A stretch of DNA of 64,000 bases from positions 310,001 to 374,000 of the forward strand of contig JASJOG010000237.1 in assembly GCA_030142905.1 (NCBI GenBank). The letters are read 5' to 3'. The notes under the pieces are model-generated. The model had not been told where the DNA came from and did not search any database. It saw nothing but the letters and a program-made list of their open reading frames with translations. This document shows, in pieces, positions 32,953 to 44,924 of the stretch. The translations under genes were made by a program, and so were the position numbers. The DNA is from Heliopora coerulea (lineage: Eukaryota; Cnidaria; Anthozoa; Scleralcyonacea; Helioporidae). Position 1 is the stretch's first letter. The number at the start of each line of letters is the position of its first letter.

Positions 32953-34133
32953 ACTTCAAAATTTCAAACTTTTACCACAAAAATCTTATCTCCATGAAGA
33001 TGAAATTTTCCGAAAGGAAGATATATTGCATTTTTAATTAAGAAAAGTCGAAAGAATGCGAATATGTAAAAGCCTCACACGCAGGATAGGCTCTTTAAAG
33101 CCTCCCTCGAATAAGTGGGTCTCCACAAGTACAGTTGTTGATAAACGCCCAGGGGCTCTTAATTAAGGTAATATGGAATCTTTATTTTTGTCTGAATATT
33201 CCATAATCCTAATAATTTAAATTCAGAATGAAATTCAGAAGGACTAAGCTAGACATCAAGTTGGCGATATGATACATTCTGCGACTTAGTAAAAGGGTCC
33301 GTACTCGTGATGAGATATGAAGACGTAATAAAACTGATCATGAAGTCAAAACTTGGTGGATTGAATGCTAAAATTGACGAAAGAAAATAAAAAAGTAAAA
33401 TAAAAATAAAATAAACTTAGGTCGAAACACATGGAAATGTTCCTTTTGGTTTACTTTCTTGAGTAGAGTGGTTTGTCAGGACTAGAACCTTCTAGGATTT
33501 GACAACGCTTACAAACCATTCATGCCACTTAAGTTGAAATAGTGTAACTGGCTGTCTACCAGGTGAATTTTAGCTAGCAGACGCAAGAATTCCTTCCGGA
33601 AATTACTTTGCGATTACATGACAAAATATTCATTCCAAGCTGAGTTATCGTACTTTCAGTCCTATTAAATAGGCTGAAATTTTGCCCTTACAACCCACCT
33701 CCAGTAATCATTAAATCTAATTTTATACAGACATTGATTAATTGGTTATAATTGCCACGATAAGGCGCCCTAATTGTCTAGCTCTTCAACAGTCGGATGC
33801 TTATCGTAATATGGTTGCATTTAAGTTGTACAGTGACTGGTTCCACCTATCGTGCATAACCTGACCTTTAACCAAACTTGTAATGAGTGGTTGTGGCTGA
33901 AATTCTTCCCAAATTTAAATTTATTAATGTTCTAACAAGTTATAAACCAATTGCTAGGCCAACTAAATCGTGAGCGGAGAAATGCAGGCATACATCACAA
34001 CCAAATCTTCCTTAGATTCTTGAAAATTCTTATAAATATACTGTTAACTAAGGCTTACCATTGCTTGGCTGGCCTGTTGGTTTTAAATTAGTGGAAGGTT
34101 CTCCCTATGAAATGGACGTAGAAAGCGTAAGAG
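32953..34133. other. Unassigned stretch
   Basis: No recognised gene or repeat apart from an A-rich run near 33395. Confidence 0.3.
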
Positions 34134-34550
34134 TTACTGTAATAACTGTTTTTGATTGAATCGCTCTAAACTAACGGACTGAAGATAAATCAGTGCAATT
34201 ATTGAATTACGCACCATTGTTATCGGCACATTTCCCAGAACGTCGTGTCGGTTTTGAGTAGCTTGGTCGCACTTCAAACGTAAAAACAACATATCTTTAT
34301 CCTTTAGATCGTCAGGACGATTAATCGAACAGTGTTCCCAAAGTTCAACATCAGCCTGGAAACTAGAATTCACAAATTGCATCATTGAGCAACTGTTTTC
34401 GCCAAGAGGACTTTGTATTAACTCTGCTAGAGGCAAAATTAGTGTAAAGTTTAACACGAAAGAAAAAAAGACGGAGGAGAACAAGTGTAAAAGATGAAAT
34501 GGTCGACGAAATGTTAGAGCTAGGGATGTTTGTTGGTAATATTTATCCAT
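34134..34550 (-). CDS. Possible secreted-protein exon, weak
   Basis: A 138-codon frame with an ATG. It has a hydrophobic stretch (LFSSVFFSFVLNFTLILPLA, about residues 23-42) that could act as a signal peptide, followed by Cys-containing sequence. A possible splice donor (gtgcgt) lies after NVPITM. I recognise no family, and it may be a chance frame. Confidence 0.25.
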   Translation of the reverse strand: MDKYYQQTSLALTFRRPFHLLHLFSSVFFSFVLNFTLILPLAELIQSPLGENSCSMMQFVNSSFQADVELWEHCSINRPDDLKDKDMLFLRLKCDQATQNRHDVLGNVPITMVRNSIIALIYLQSVSLERFNQKQLLQ

Positions 34551-35519
34551 AATTTAACGTGGAAATTCTGTATGGGATACATTCTTAGAGGTTGATTCAG
34601 ATTAGGCACACAAAAGATGGAGGTTTATCTGTGCCACCAAGAGCTGCAGCGCACCCCTGAGGGTAGAGATGGATAGAATCGTAGCTCCCCACAGTCGAAA
34701 ATTAGTTTGATTAACTTGAATAACAAAATAATAAGAAGAAAGAGCTACAAGTGTCAGATAAAGGAGTGTTTGTTTGTAGATCAAACAGAACACAGGATTG
34801 TCGGAATCAGCAGCAAGCACATTTATTCTTTAGCAAACGTTGTCTTCTCACTTTACAGGAGTCTTTGTTCTACAGGTTTATGGCCCTTTGCCTCAACAAG
34901 CACGGCCAATGTCATTCGGACTAACAAAGCATACAAATGCTTAGTCCAACACATTCTTTTCTTCCTGAATATACTCTTTCACTTCTCGTAAACCATTAAG
35001 GTGGTATGACCGTGAAAAAGTGAGATTTTTTGAAGATAATTAGGAGTAGAATTTAAGTCATAAACATATTATGTGCATGTTGAGGCAACTTCATACATGT
35101 GCCGAAAGGAACATGTCGTTTCCATGGTAACCAGGATGGCCTGGAAACACCTGCCAAGTAGCAAAATTACAGCAGTGGAAAGTCTATAAGTATGTAAGCA
35201 ATTTCTAAAAAGCTTTGGGGGGAATAATCATCTATTTTAAATGCATTGAATGAACTAAAAGAATTTTATTCTGTTAAATTGTCAAATAAATTGTAAATAT
35301 TGCCGAAAACAGCTTGAAATGGAAGATTATATCCTACTTTCATACAAAAAGTATCAAGCTAAATCTTTCTGTGTTAGGCCTGTTCTAAACGTCGAACTTT
35401 TCATGTGCCGAACCTAATACAAGGTGTTAAGTACACGATAAGTCTGACAATACTATAAAAATGGGATGCTGCGTGGGCAATGTATAACAGCACACAAAAA
35501 AAAAAGGTTGGCAGACTGC
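34551..35519. other. Unassigned stretch
   Basis: No supported feature; a short poly-A run at 35497-35506 precedes the fold-back repeat. Confidence 0.3.
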
Positions 35520-35767
35520 CTAATTTATAATAAAGAGTTCTAACGTTTCGAGCTATAACCCTTTGTCAGATAGTGAAACGAGTACTAAAGAAGGAATGAC
35601 AACTAGATTCGGTTTTATACTAAAGCACGTCATGTGACAAAAGTTAACCAATGAAATGTGAAAAATAGAAACGAACAAGTCAACGACCCAGCAACGACAA
35701 GGAGGTCACTTGCTAGTTTTAACGGCGATCTGTAAACCGGCCCGGGAAAAAACCTCCAGAGACATCA

Positions 35768-35849
35768 TGTCTAGTAATTCACTTCCGCCCCGGAAGTTGT
35801 AAGCAAGCTCGTTTTGATGGTCAAGTACTAAAGGTGACAAGATACTACA
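35768..35849 (+). repeat. Left LTR, 82 bp
   Basis: Begins TGT and ends TACTACA, containing cacttccgccccggaagttg and gcaagctcgttttgat. It differs from the right LTR by a handful of substitutions and one indel, consistent with a fairly recent insertion. This is unusually short for Ty3/gypsy. Confidence 0.85.
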
Positions 35850-35863
35850 TTGGCGACGAGGAT
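35850..35863 (+). promoter_or_regulatory. Primer-binding site
   Basis: TTGGCGACGAGGAT directly follows the left LTR, as expected of a tRNA primer-binding site opening with TGG. The cognate tRNA is not identified. Confidence 0.6.
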
Positions 35864-35886
35864 TAATAGTTTATACGCTGGAGACG

Positions 35887-36926
35887 ATGGCAACCTATGG
35901 GAAAGTTGAGGAATATAAAGAAGACGAGGAATGGGTAGTGTATATTGAAAGACTAACACATTACTTTACTGCGAATGGGGTCGAAGACGAAGGTAAACAA
36001 AGATTAATCCTGCTAAGTGTATGTGGCAACAAAACATACAAGCTTATTCGCAATTTGGTAGCTCCTGCAAAACCAGATTCGAAAACATTTGAGGAGTTAG
36101 CGGAGCTAGTGAAGAACCATCGAAACCCAAAGCCTTCCGAAATCGTGAAGCGGTTTAAGTTTAACAAAGATTTCGAAGAGAGGAAGAGTCCGTTGCGACG
36201 TACGTGGCTGAATTAAGACAATTAACTGAGCATTGTAACTTTGAAGGAGCGTTAGAAGTTATGCTAAGAGACCAATTGGTTTGTGGAATTAACGATGACA
36301 GGATTCAACGCCGTTTACTCTCTGAGACGACAATGAACTTCAAAAAAGCGTATGAAGTAGCCGTCGGCATGGAAACTGCCGCGAAGAACGCCAAAGGTAT
36401 TCAGCAAAGTACATTGGAAGGGGGCCAGACGGCACATCAACAAAACGTTCATCAAGTTAATCAAAGAGTTGAGAAACAAGGCAGAGATGATAGGGAAACG
36501 TTCTTCCATTGTTTCCGCTGTAGAGGTAAACACAATGCTGACCAGTGTAAATTTAAAGAAGTAGAATGTTTCTACTGCCGCAAGAAAGGCCATATCGTGA
36601 GGAAATGCAACGCAAAACGGCGACAAAAAGAATCCAACCGACCTACTGAAAGGCAACGAACAGCAGATAATAAAAAAGATCGAGAAACAACGAATTATCT
36701 AATGGAAGATCAAGATCAGGTTGAAAGATATTCAATGTATAGCATCGGAACGCCGAGACAAGATCCCTACCGTGTAACACTTCAGTTAAATGGACAAGAT
36801 GTGGCAATGGAAGTGGATACTGGGGCGTCGGTGACTGTCATTAGTGAACAAACTTTCAGAAAATCGTTGAAATCAACACCAAAGATTACACCTAGTAACG
36901 CAAAACTAAATACCTACACGGGCTAA
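35887..36926 (+). pseudogene. gag: Ty3/gypsy gag and protease
   Basis: The gag frame starts at the ATG at 35887 and runs to 36216. A frameshift near 36185-36204 passes to a second frame ending at a TAA at 36924-36926. The product has a capsid-like helical region, two zinc knuckles (CFRCRGKHNADQC, one residue shorter than the usual CX2CX4HX4C, and CFYCRKKGHIVRKC, canonical) and an aspartic protease with the catalytic VDTGASVTVIS near 36810. The knuckles bind the RNA genome and the protease processes the polyprotein. Homology continues past the TAA in the same frame, so this stop is a lesion rather than the natural end. Confidence 0.85.
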
Positions 36927-38049
36927 GAAATCAGAATATTGGGAACCATAAAGGTACCTGTGGAGTACAAGGATCAAAGGAAAACATTATCAGCATCGTA
37001 GTTGCAGGGAAAAGTCCTAATTTGCTTGGAAGAAATTGGCTCCAGGAGATTAAATTAAATTGGCACCAAGTGTTTGCAACAATCCGTGAGAAAGCGGAAA
37101 GGACCCGAAATTTCGGTGGTAACACAATCGAAAGTCAGAAGCTAAATGAAATGTTGAAGAAATATCAAGAAGTGTTTCAAGAAGCCCTCGGAACGTTCAA
37201 AGCAGCAAAAGCTAAAACAGTGGTCGATGGGAACGCGAGTTCAAAGTATTGTAAAGCCAGACCATACCTTATGCGATCAAAGACAAAATTGAAAAGGAAC
37301 TGCAGAGATTGGAGGAAGAGGGAACGATTGAGAAGGTCATGTTTTCAGAATGGGCAGCACCAATTGTTCCAATAGTGAAGGAAGATCAAACAATAAGAAT
37401 CTGTGGTGACTATAAAGTGACGGTGAATGCTGTTTCAAAGTTGGATAACTACCCAATATCAAAAGCAGAGGATTTGTTTACGACACTGAGAGGAGGAGAA
37501 AAGTTTACTAAACTAGATCTTAAGCAGGCATATGAACAGTTGCTACTACACGACGATTCCAAGAAGTATACGACCATTAACACCCATCGGGGATTGTTTC
37601 AATATAACAGACTTCCCTATGGAATATCCTCTGCTCCAGGCATTTTTCAAAGGACCATGGAGAACGTTTTACGAAGAATCTCGTTAGTGATAGTTCGAGT
37701 GGATGACATCCTTGTATCCGGTCAAAACGATGAACAACACATCGCCAACCTGGAAGAAGTATTGAAGAGGCTTTCTGGTGCGGGATTAAGGCTAAACGAA
37801 AAGAAATGCATTTTTATGGCTCCAGAAGTGATTTATCTGGGCCAACGAGTTAATCGCCATGGAATTCAACCTGTGGAAGGAAAGGTGAGAGCCATAACGG
37901 ATGCTCCAAACCCAAAAAACACCTCTGAACTAAAGTCATTTTTGGGCATGATTAACTATTATCAGAAGTACGTACCGAACCTTGCATCCATTCTGGCACC
38001 TTTACATAAGCTGCTGCAAAAAGGAGTGTCCTGGAAATGGGGCAGCTGA
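36927..38049 (+). pseudogene. pol: Ty3/gypsy protease end and reverse transcriptase
   Basis: After a TAG near 37000 the frame resumes at 37022 (NLLGRNWLQEIKLNW). Another frameshift near 37265-37310 leads into the RT: ICGDYKVTVN, FTKLDLKQAYEQLLL (first catalytic Asp), YNRLPYGISSAPGIFQR, VRVDDILVSG (second and third Asp) and FLGMINYYQKYVPN. The usual Tyr of the Y-x-DD box is Arg here. A TGA at 38047-38049 separates RT from RNase H. It would copy RNA to DNA in a cytoplasmic particle, but this copy is disabled. Confidence 0.85.
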
Positions 38050-39783
38050 CAACAAGAAGCTTTTGAGATGTCCAAAGATATCTTGAAATCAGCAGAGTTG
38101 TTGATCCACTATGACAGTAGCAAAGAGTTAATCCTTGCTTGTGACGCATCGCCTTATGGACTAGGGGCAGTATTATCCCATAAATTAGAAGATGGAAGTG
38201 AACGACCGATAGCTTACGCGTCGCAAACTCTTACAGTTCCAGAGAGAAACTATGCCCAGTTGGACAAAAAAGGACTAGCAATTGTATTTGGAGTTAAGAA
38301 GTTTCACCAATATTTATATGGCAGACATTTTATTATAAACACAGACCACAAACCACTTGGCCTATTCAATGAAAAGAAACAGATACCACAGATGGCGTCT
38401 CCGAGAGTACAGCGTTGGGCTTTGATGTTAGCTGCTTACGAATATTTAATAGCGTACAAAGAAGGAAAGGAACACGCTAATGCTGACGCTCTCAGTCGCC
38501 AACCATTGCCAGATGCACCGAATTACACCGTGGCACCTGGCGATAGCGTATTTTTGATGCAGGTTTTGGAATCAACTCCAGTTGATGCAGGTCGAATCAA
38601 GACAGTGACAGGGCGAGACCCGATCCAAGCCAGAGTTTGCAAACTAGTACAATATGGATGGCCTGAACGTTGCTTGGAGGAAGATTTACGTCCGTACTAC
38701 AATCGAAGGAATGAATTAAGCCTTCATGATGGTTGTCTTATGTGGGGCAACAGAGTAATGGTTCCACCAAGTTTGAGAAGCCAGGTCATCAATGAACTAC
38801 ATGAAACACATCCTGGAATGGGTCGTATGAAAGCATTGGCCCGTAGCTTTGTTTGGTGGCCAAGATTGGACGATGATTTAGAACAGAACGTCAAGTACTG
38901 CATCGTTTGTCAAACGCACGGTAAAACACCGCCACAAGCACCATTGCATCCGTGGCAGTGGCCAAATAGACCATGGTCGAGGATACATGAAGATTATGCC
39001 GGACCGTTCCTGGGAAAAATGTTCCTCATAGTGATCGATTCATATTCCAAGTGGATGGAAGTATTCCCAAAGAACAACTCAACTTCAAGCGCAACGATTG
39101 AGAAACTAAAAACTGCGTTTGCTACGCACGGTCTTCCCGAAAAGCTAGTCAGTGATAATGGATCGTGCTTTACAAGTGAAGAATTTGAACGATTCCTGAG
39201 TAAGAATGGCAACAAACATGTAAAAACAGCCCCATACCACCCAGCGACAAATGGGTTAGCTGAACGGGCAGTCCAGACGTTTAAAGAAGGAATGAAAAAA
39301 TTGAAAGAAGGAAGTATTGAAACAAATGTTTCACTCTTTTTATTTCAATATAGGATCACACCCCAAACTACAACCGGTATAACTCCAGCGGAATTGTTGA
39401 TGGGTCGAAAACCCTTGTCAAGATTAGATTTATTGAATCCGGATTTAAGAAGAAGAGCTGAAAGTAAACAGCAAGATAAGAAAGAACGACACGACAACCA
39501 TGCTGAAGGAAGATCGTTAAAGCCCGGAGATTTGGTGTATGCGAGAAACTATGCTCAAGGTGAGAAATGGATTCCTGGAAAGATTGAAGAGAGAACAGGA
39601 CCGGTATCATTTGAAGTAGAACTAAATGACAACCAAAGGATAAAAAGGCACCAAGATCAAGTCATCAGCAGAGAAAATAATGAGGTCGGGGAGGACGGAA
39701 ACCTCAAAAGAGAAAACCGAGAGAATTTGACCAGCACGCCGTGGACGGAAAAACCACCGACTAAGGACATTAACGCAGGGTAA
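38050..39783 (+). pseudogene. pol: Ty3/gypsy RNase H and integrase
   Basis: An open frame of about 570 codons after the TGA at 38047. RNase [38 protein letters not shown] and HANADALSR. Integrase: an HHCC zinc finger ([10 protein letters not shown] ending CIVCQTHG), the catalytic core with [17 protein letters not shown] and [13 protein letters not shown] (D, D, E), and a C-terminal GPxF-like tail with [12 protein letters not shown]. No chromodomain is seen at the C-terminus. This block is itself intact and would function only as part of a full polyprotein. The stop at 39781 lies about 190 bp before the right LTR. Confidence 0.9.
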
Positions 39784-39959
39784 GTTCCACAACAAGAGAT
39801 GTGTTCTAATCCAGCCACATCCCGTCAATACCCAACAAGAGAGCGACGCAGGCCAGAATACTATGGACAAAGTTAACTTACTATAAGTGAAACAAGACAA
39901 AACTTGTCGTTAAATTCTATGTTGTTGATATTCAAATTGTTGAAGAATTATGCTGTAAC

Positions 39960-39973
39960 CAAGAGGAGAGGAA
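39960..39973 (+). promoter_or_regulatory. Polypurine tract
   Basis: AAGAGGAGAGGAA directly before the right LTR, the expected primer for plus-strand synthesis. Confidence 0.7.
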
Positions 39974-40054
39974 TGTAGTAGATTCACTTCCGCCCGGGAA
40001 GTTGTAAGCAAGCTCGTTTTGATAGTCAAGTAATAAAGGTGACAAGATACTACA
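39974..40054 (+). repeat. Right LTR, 81 bp
   Basis: Begins TGTAGTA and ends TACTACA, a perfect 7-bp terminal inversion; matches the left LTR. Confidence 0.85.
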
Positions 40055-40510
40055 TCATGGGAATAAAAATTTGTATTCGATGAAATGAAAACAAAACCAA
40101 GGGAAAACAGTGTATAAGCTTATGTTTCTATCTGCCCGTGCTAGACGAAAACAAAAACTTATGAGGTTGTCAAATAAAAGACGACCTCATAAGTTATGGC
40201 TTATACACTGTTTTCCCTTGGTTTTGTCTTCATTTTTACCGAATGCAAATTTTTATTCCCTTGACGTCTCTAGAGGTTTCTCCCCGGGCCGGTTTACTGA
40301 TCGCCGTTAAAAATAGCAAGGGACCCATTGTCGTTGCTGGGTCATTGATTTGTTTTTATTATTTCTCGCATTTCATCGATTAATTTTTGTCACATGACTT
40401 GGTTTAGTATAAAACATAGTCTAGTGGTCATTCCTCCTTTAGAACTCGTTTCACTCTCGGACGAAAGGCCATAGCTAGAAACCTCATCTTCAGCCCAAGT
40501 GATTTTGAAA

Positions 40511-42710
40511 TAAAATCTAAATATTACTATTTCACTTTCTATCTCGTCTCTTATATAATTCGAGTCTTGAGTTTCCAAGATGATATTATTTTTCGGAATA
40601 TGTTTTCTTCTTTTTACTTATAAGTCTGATGAAATTAGGGATTTAGAGAAAATGCAGTTTAAAATTTAATTAAGTAGGGAATTTTAAGATAATGAAGAAT
40701 TTCTGCAGCATCTGGTGTGGAAATTCGATTAAAAAATTTGACAAAACACGCAAAGTACGGGAGTTATTTGTACCAGTTTCATGCGAGACTGCGAGTTATA
40801 TCCCGCGCGGTTTCTTCTGTCATTCGTGAGAGACGTTAGAATGGCGCACAGACACAGTTATCTGTCGAAGCGTCAATCTGTCAAAAGAAGGTTCCAATTT
40901 AATGTTGTGGCTGTCTTAAGGGTCATCATGTAGAATCCCAGTGATATTTAATCTTCCTATGGCTTTTCAAAAAAGTGAGAAGTCATAGCAATTCCAGATT
41001 TGGTGCTGTTGTTGTTCGGGAGGGGTCGCATCAGGGAATTGATGGAGACCGGAGGTTCAGTGTAGATACGCCAAAAGATTTTTTAAAAATATTAGATTGA
41101 CATATCATTGAGATATGTTGCAAAGTCTCTCGCTTAGGCTGTGTTTCGCAGTTTGATTTTGATACCGAATTCGACTCAAGGGTATAAGTTTACTGATTCT
41201 TGAAGTGAGGAAGATGGAATTTTCAAAAAGTGTTCCCACAATGCAATTCGAATGTACTTCTCAGGGTGGTGCAGAGCTCATTTACCATTACTCAATTTCA
41301 AGTAGGAACAAGAATATGTTAAGTAACACGGCATATTTCTCGATTTCACCACTTTTAAAATATCCTTGCTCAATTACAACTTAAAATAAATGATCGAATC
41401 TTACAAAAGGTCTAGTTCTGTAGAACGATCTAATAATCTATTCTTAGTAACATTATATGTTCAATTTTAATTACTGAAGTTTTCTAAGATATACAAGTAC
41501 ACAGCTACAGAGTCCAAAAATATTCTGCATTATCACTTTTGATTAAACATGGAATGTTCCGTAAAACTCTCGCCGCTACATCAGCAAATTAAGTTACACA
41601 ATCATACAGAAAAGGGATGAAAACAATTTTCGTAACAAAACTTAAAACAAAGCGATGTGAACCTGATCAAGAAACGGCTTAACGATGACACAGAGACAGA
41701 ACGGTGGCGACTAAAATTGGTAAGCGAGGCAGCTTATCTATACGAGATGTTATATTGGTAATGAGAGAAAAGAAACTTTGAAGAAACGTTCAGAATTAAG
41801 GTAACCAAAAGCCAATATCTGAAAACTCCAAACAGGCAGAAAATGTTCCCCGACAGTAAAGTAGAGCGGGGTGTGCCATTGCTAGAAATGCGATAAAAGG
41901 GCAAAAAGTTGCATGGAATCTAAATACTACGAAAAACAGCTCATAGACTTGCAATTAAAGTTTTAAACTAAGGTTTGAGGGAAAGTTCTTAAACTTCTTC
42001 GTTTTCAGACGAACAACTGGATGAACTGATGTGCTTCAAGTCTTTGATATCTTATTGTTCCTTCAAAGATTTTTGTTCTGAACGTTAGCAAATATTTAAA
42101 CAGCCAGCTGTCCCGACGATGGATGAAGCAAATGTTCGAAAAGTTTGTGGGGAAAAGCCTGAAATACACATCTACTGAAATACCAGAAAAACGATTCCAT
42201 GGATAATCCTTCTAACTTTAACTATCGTCACCACCAACCCGTATAAACAAAATATTATGCGAAGACCGATGTTTGAGAAGCGTAGTTCTAAAACCACACG
42301 GTAGTCTACAACAAACAACCACTACAGTTCATGATCAAAGCGTCATTATTTTAATTGTGAGGAAAGATTTGTTATCATTTCTTAAGACGTGAAAGTTAAT
42401 TCTTGCTAGAAGTTTTTGTTTAAAAATATCGAAATAAAGAAAGTGGTGAACGTATAAATATGCTGATCAGTATTTTTAATACAAAAGCTTTTATATGAAG
42501 AGAGGATTTTGATACGATCATAATTATATATAATTATGTAAATGTTGCTTAAAAGCCTCCTGCATACAAGAGTCGTATATCACTCCGCTACCTGAGGAAG
42601 TCGACTGAGAGGCTCCACCCTACGTTGTGAAGATGAGATGTCTTCCGGTTAGAGAATTGAGAATGGTGGCCAATTCAATATATATGGAAATTTCTGACTG
42701 TCCTAGCCGT
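40511..42710. other. Unassigned stretch
   Basis: About 2.2 kb with no supported gene or repeat. A short GC-richer patch near 40800 (cgcgcggtttcttctg) shows no recognisable feature. Confidence 0.3.
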
Positions 42711-42782
42711 GTCTCAGTATCTCAGTGGTCAGAGCGCCGATACGTAGATTCGAAGAACTTGGGTTCCATTCCCGGCTGGGGC
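42711..42782 (+). tRNA. tRNA-like sequence, probably SINE head or tRNA pseudogene
   Basis: 72 bases: GTCTCAG pairs with CTGGGGC (7 of 7 with wobbles), box A-like TATCTCAGTGGTCAGAGCG, and a T-arm ttggg-ttccatt-cccgg. It has the same length and acceptor arms as 55517-55588, so both belong to one tRNA-derived family. No clean anticodon stem is seen, which argues against a functional tRNA. Confidence 0.5.
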
Positions 42783-43452
42783 AGTCAGAGTTTTCGTATA
42801 TATAATTATGATCGTAACAAAAGCTTTTCCATTACTGATAGAAATCAGTGGCCGAATAGTTTAAACTACCCAGCTTTTTTGTAACGGATTCATTGTTTGA
42901 GTTCCACCAGTGGCGAAGGCATCTCTTCATGCACTTATGTTCAATCTTTCTGTTTTTTTGTCCAAGCTTGTACTAAACTACTTTTTTGTTGGTTTTCTTT
43001 GCAGTTGTCATTAAGCAAAAAGCTCAAATTTACATCAGCTATATCATTTTTGGTTTTTTTTTCGTTGATAACATTATTTGTCTCAAGCCCCTCAAGCAGA
43101 CTTTGCTGGTTTAAGAGCCTGAGTTAGGATGGGTCCTCAATTCTTGCCTCTTCCCCAGTTGTAATTATTTATTGTCATTGCTTTAAGACTAGGAAGCTAG
43201 GCCTCTTAGGTACCTATCCTGGATACTACATTGTTTCTAATCTACCTTTTTCGCGATGAGTCCATATGGGGTTACACGTAGTCCTGAATTAAAAGTTTTG
43301 GGACAAAGGCTCGGAAAGGACATCCGATAAGCGATTGTGACTGGTGTATTTTGTTCGATTATAAACAACAATCGGGTACATTTTAGCTAGTACATTGATG
43401 TGAAATGAAACTTTAGTGAATCAGAAATAAGTATAGCAAATGGTAGTGCTTC
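42783..43452. other. Unassigned stretch
   Basis: No gene recognised. The first part (to about 42850) may be the body of the tRNA-derived SINE. Confidence 0.3.
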
Positions 43453-43718
43453 TGACCAGCGGCGTAGCGTGAGTTGCCAGCTCCCGGTGCAATGCAAGTA
43501 TTGCGCCCCCTAACCCGTGTACCGTTAGCACTCCCTGAGTCCCTTCCACCAGGTCTGTATTGAACCCTTTACTTCCCAAGCACATGTATTGTATTTTAAG
43601 AAAATACTGATGTAATTTTGATGAAATTACATAATAATGGTGAAATTTTGAGCCCCCTAAGAAATTTGCGCCCCGGGGCAACCGCCCAGGTGGCCCTTCC
43701 CCCACGCACTGCCACTGC
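43453..43718. mobile_element. Short hAT-like MITE
   Basis: About 266 bp. The left end cagcggcgtagcgtgagttg is an imperfect inverted copy of the right end (caacgcactgccactg on the plus strand, read cagtggcagtgcgtgggg on the minus). Cag-g-ggcgta-type ends are common in hAT elements of animals. Flanks cttctgac and cgtcggac are only partly similar, so the duplication is not certain. No coding capacity. Confidence 0.5.
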
Positions 43719-44924
43719 GTCGGACAAACAAACCCGGTGTGAGGATTCAGACACTCTTATCTTATTTCGATCAAATCGAAATGGTCAAAAGATGCGCTTG
43801 GCGTCCTTGTAAAAACAGTTCTTGATACCCCCTGAATGGTTGTGAACAGAAGACGGTAAAACTCTAAAGTTTCATAATTTCCAGCGTTACAAAAGGACAA
43901 AAAATGCAGAGACGCTTGGATAAAGGTATGCTGTCGCGCTGATCGATTGCTATGTACGAAGGACAGTTACTTCTGGAGCCTTATATTCATCGGTAAAACA
44001 GGATTAACAAAAGTCAAAAGTCAAGCGTTTCAGCAAGAAGAGGAAGCCACCATCGCACCCGGTAAAAGGAAGCAAACGCATTCGATAGACCGATAAAAAG
44101 ACTGCTGTAGAGGAGTCAATGTTTGTTACACATGAGATGCAATTTCTTCCACCACTACTGCCATTCATCCGTCTTCTCTCTTATGGCTGGCCTTACTTTA
44201 CTTAAATACCTATCGACGCCTTCGCTTGTCAATGTTTAGATCAGCGAAGACGCGACGTAATCATTTAGAGACAAACGGTAATCATTGAAGGTGAAGGATT
44301 TGTAAGCCACCAGTCCTTGCTTGTCGTAGTCGGTTTAATGATATAGGAGATGGTTGAAGATGTAATATAGTCCCAACGGAACCGAATCAATGAAGGTATT
44401 CACCACTTTATGATATCCAGACAGCCACATCATTAATAATTAATTTCTGATCTTTATTAGTTGTCTTTTCAAAATTGGGATCAAGGAGAAACATCATCTT
44501 CTCTACGGCCTTGGTGATTTCGACTAAAACAGATTTTAGATAGCCCATGACTGTAATACTTCACTCTCGAAGGTAATCTTTTAACTAAGACATGGTCATG
44601 TCTTTCAAAATTTTACATCCAGATGCGTTTGCCAACTTTATTAGCGATTCGCTAAAGTTTCACTTCATCTCATTTAGTGTACTAGCCAAAAAGTTGGCAA
44701 TTGTTGTTTATAATCCAACCAAAATAAATATACCAGTCGCAATCACCTATCGCATATCCCTTTTGATGGTCTATCCAAAAAATTCGAAATCAGGATCACG
44801 TGTTCACCCCTGAGAACTCATCGCAAAAAAGGTGGATAAAATATGCAGATTCTCCTCTAAGATGGGAGAATTTGTTAAAAGAATACTCCCAGATGACTAT
44901 ATGTGAAAACTAACCAACCCCTAC
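43719..44924. other. Unassigned stretch
   Basis: No supported gene; the 73-codon frame at 44592 shows no family resemblance. Confidence 0.3.

Larger units (their letters stand above)
35768..40054 (+). mobile_element. Ty3/gypsy LTR retrotransposon, nearly full length
   Basis: 4.29 kb bounded by two direct repeats of 81-82 bp, with a primer-binding-type sequence after the left repeat and a purine tract before the right one. Domain order is gag with zinc knuckles, protease, RT, RNase H, integrase, which is the Ty3/gypsy order. The target duplication is CATCA (35763-35767 and 40053-40057) if the terminal CA of the LTR is counted as target, otherwise TCA. At least five stops or frameshifts inactivate it. 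Confidence 0.9.
35520..40510. repeat. Fold-back (palindromic) repeat split by the Ty3/gypsy insertion
   Basis: 35520-35767 is the reverse complement, with mismatches, of about 40262-40510: cggcccgggaaa/ttctccccgggccgg, cgacccagcaacgac/gtcgttgctgggtc and tgaaacgagtactaaag/agaactcgtttca. The inner part (40058-40262) is itself an inverted repeat centred near 40165, containing caagggaaaacagtgtataag twice. Removing the gypsy joins gacatca to tgggaataaaaa, the exact mirror of ttttattcccttgacgtc, so the retrotransposon entered an existing palindrome. The outer arms contain ctgacaaagggttatagctcgaaacg, resembling PLE terminal sequence. Confidence 0.7.

Noticed and set aside
35545..35575. Hammerhead candidate in the fold-back arm (complement reads ctgacaaagggttatagctcgaaacg)
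   Set aside because: The core reads CTGACAA, lacking the required G, and the mirror copy differs further; probably decayed PLE terminal sequence.
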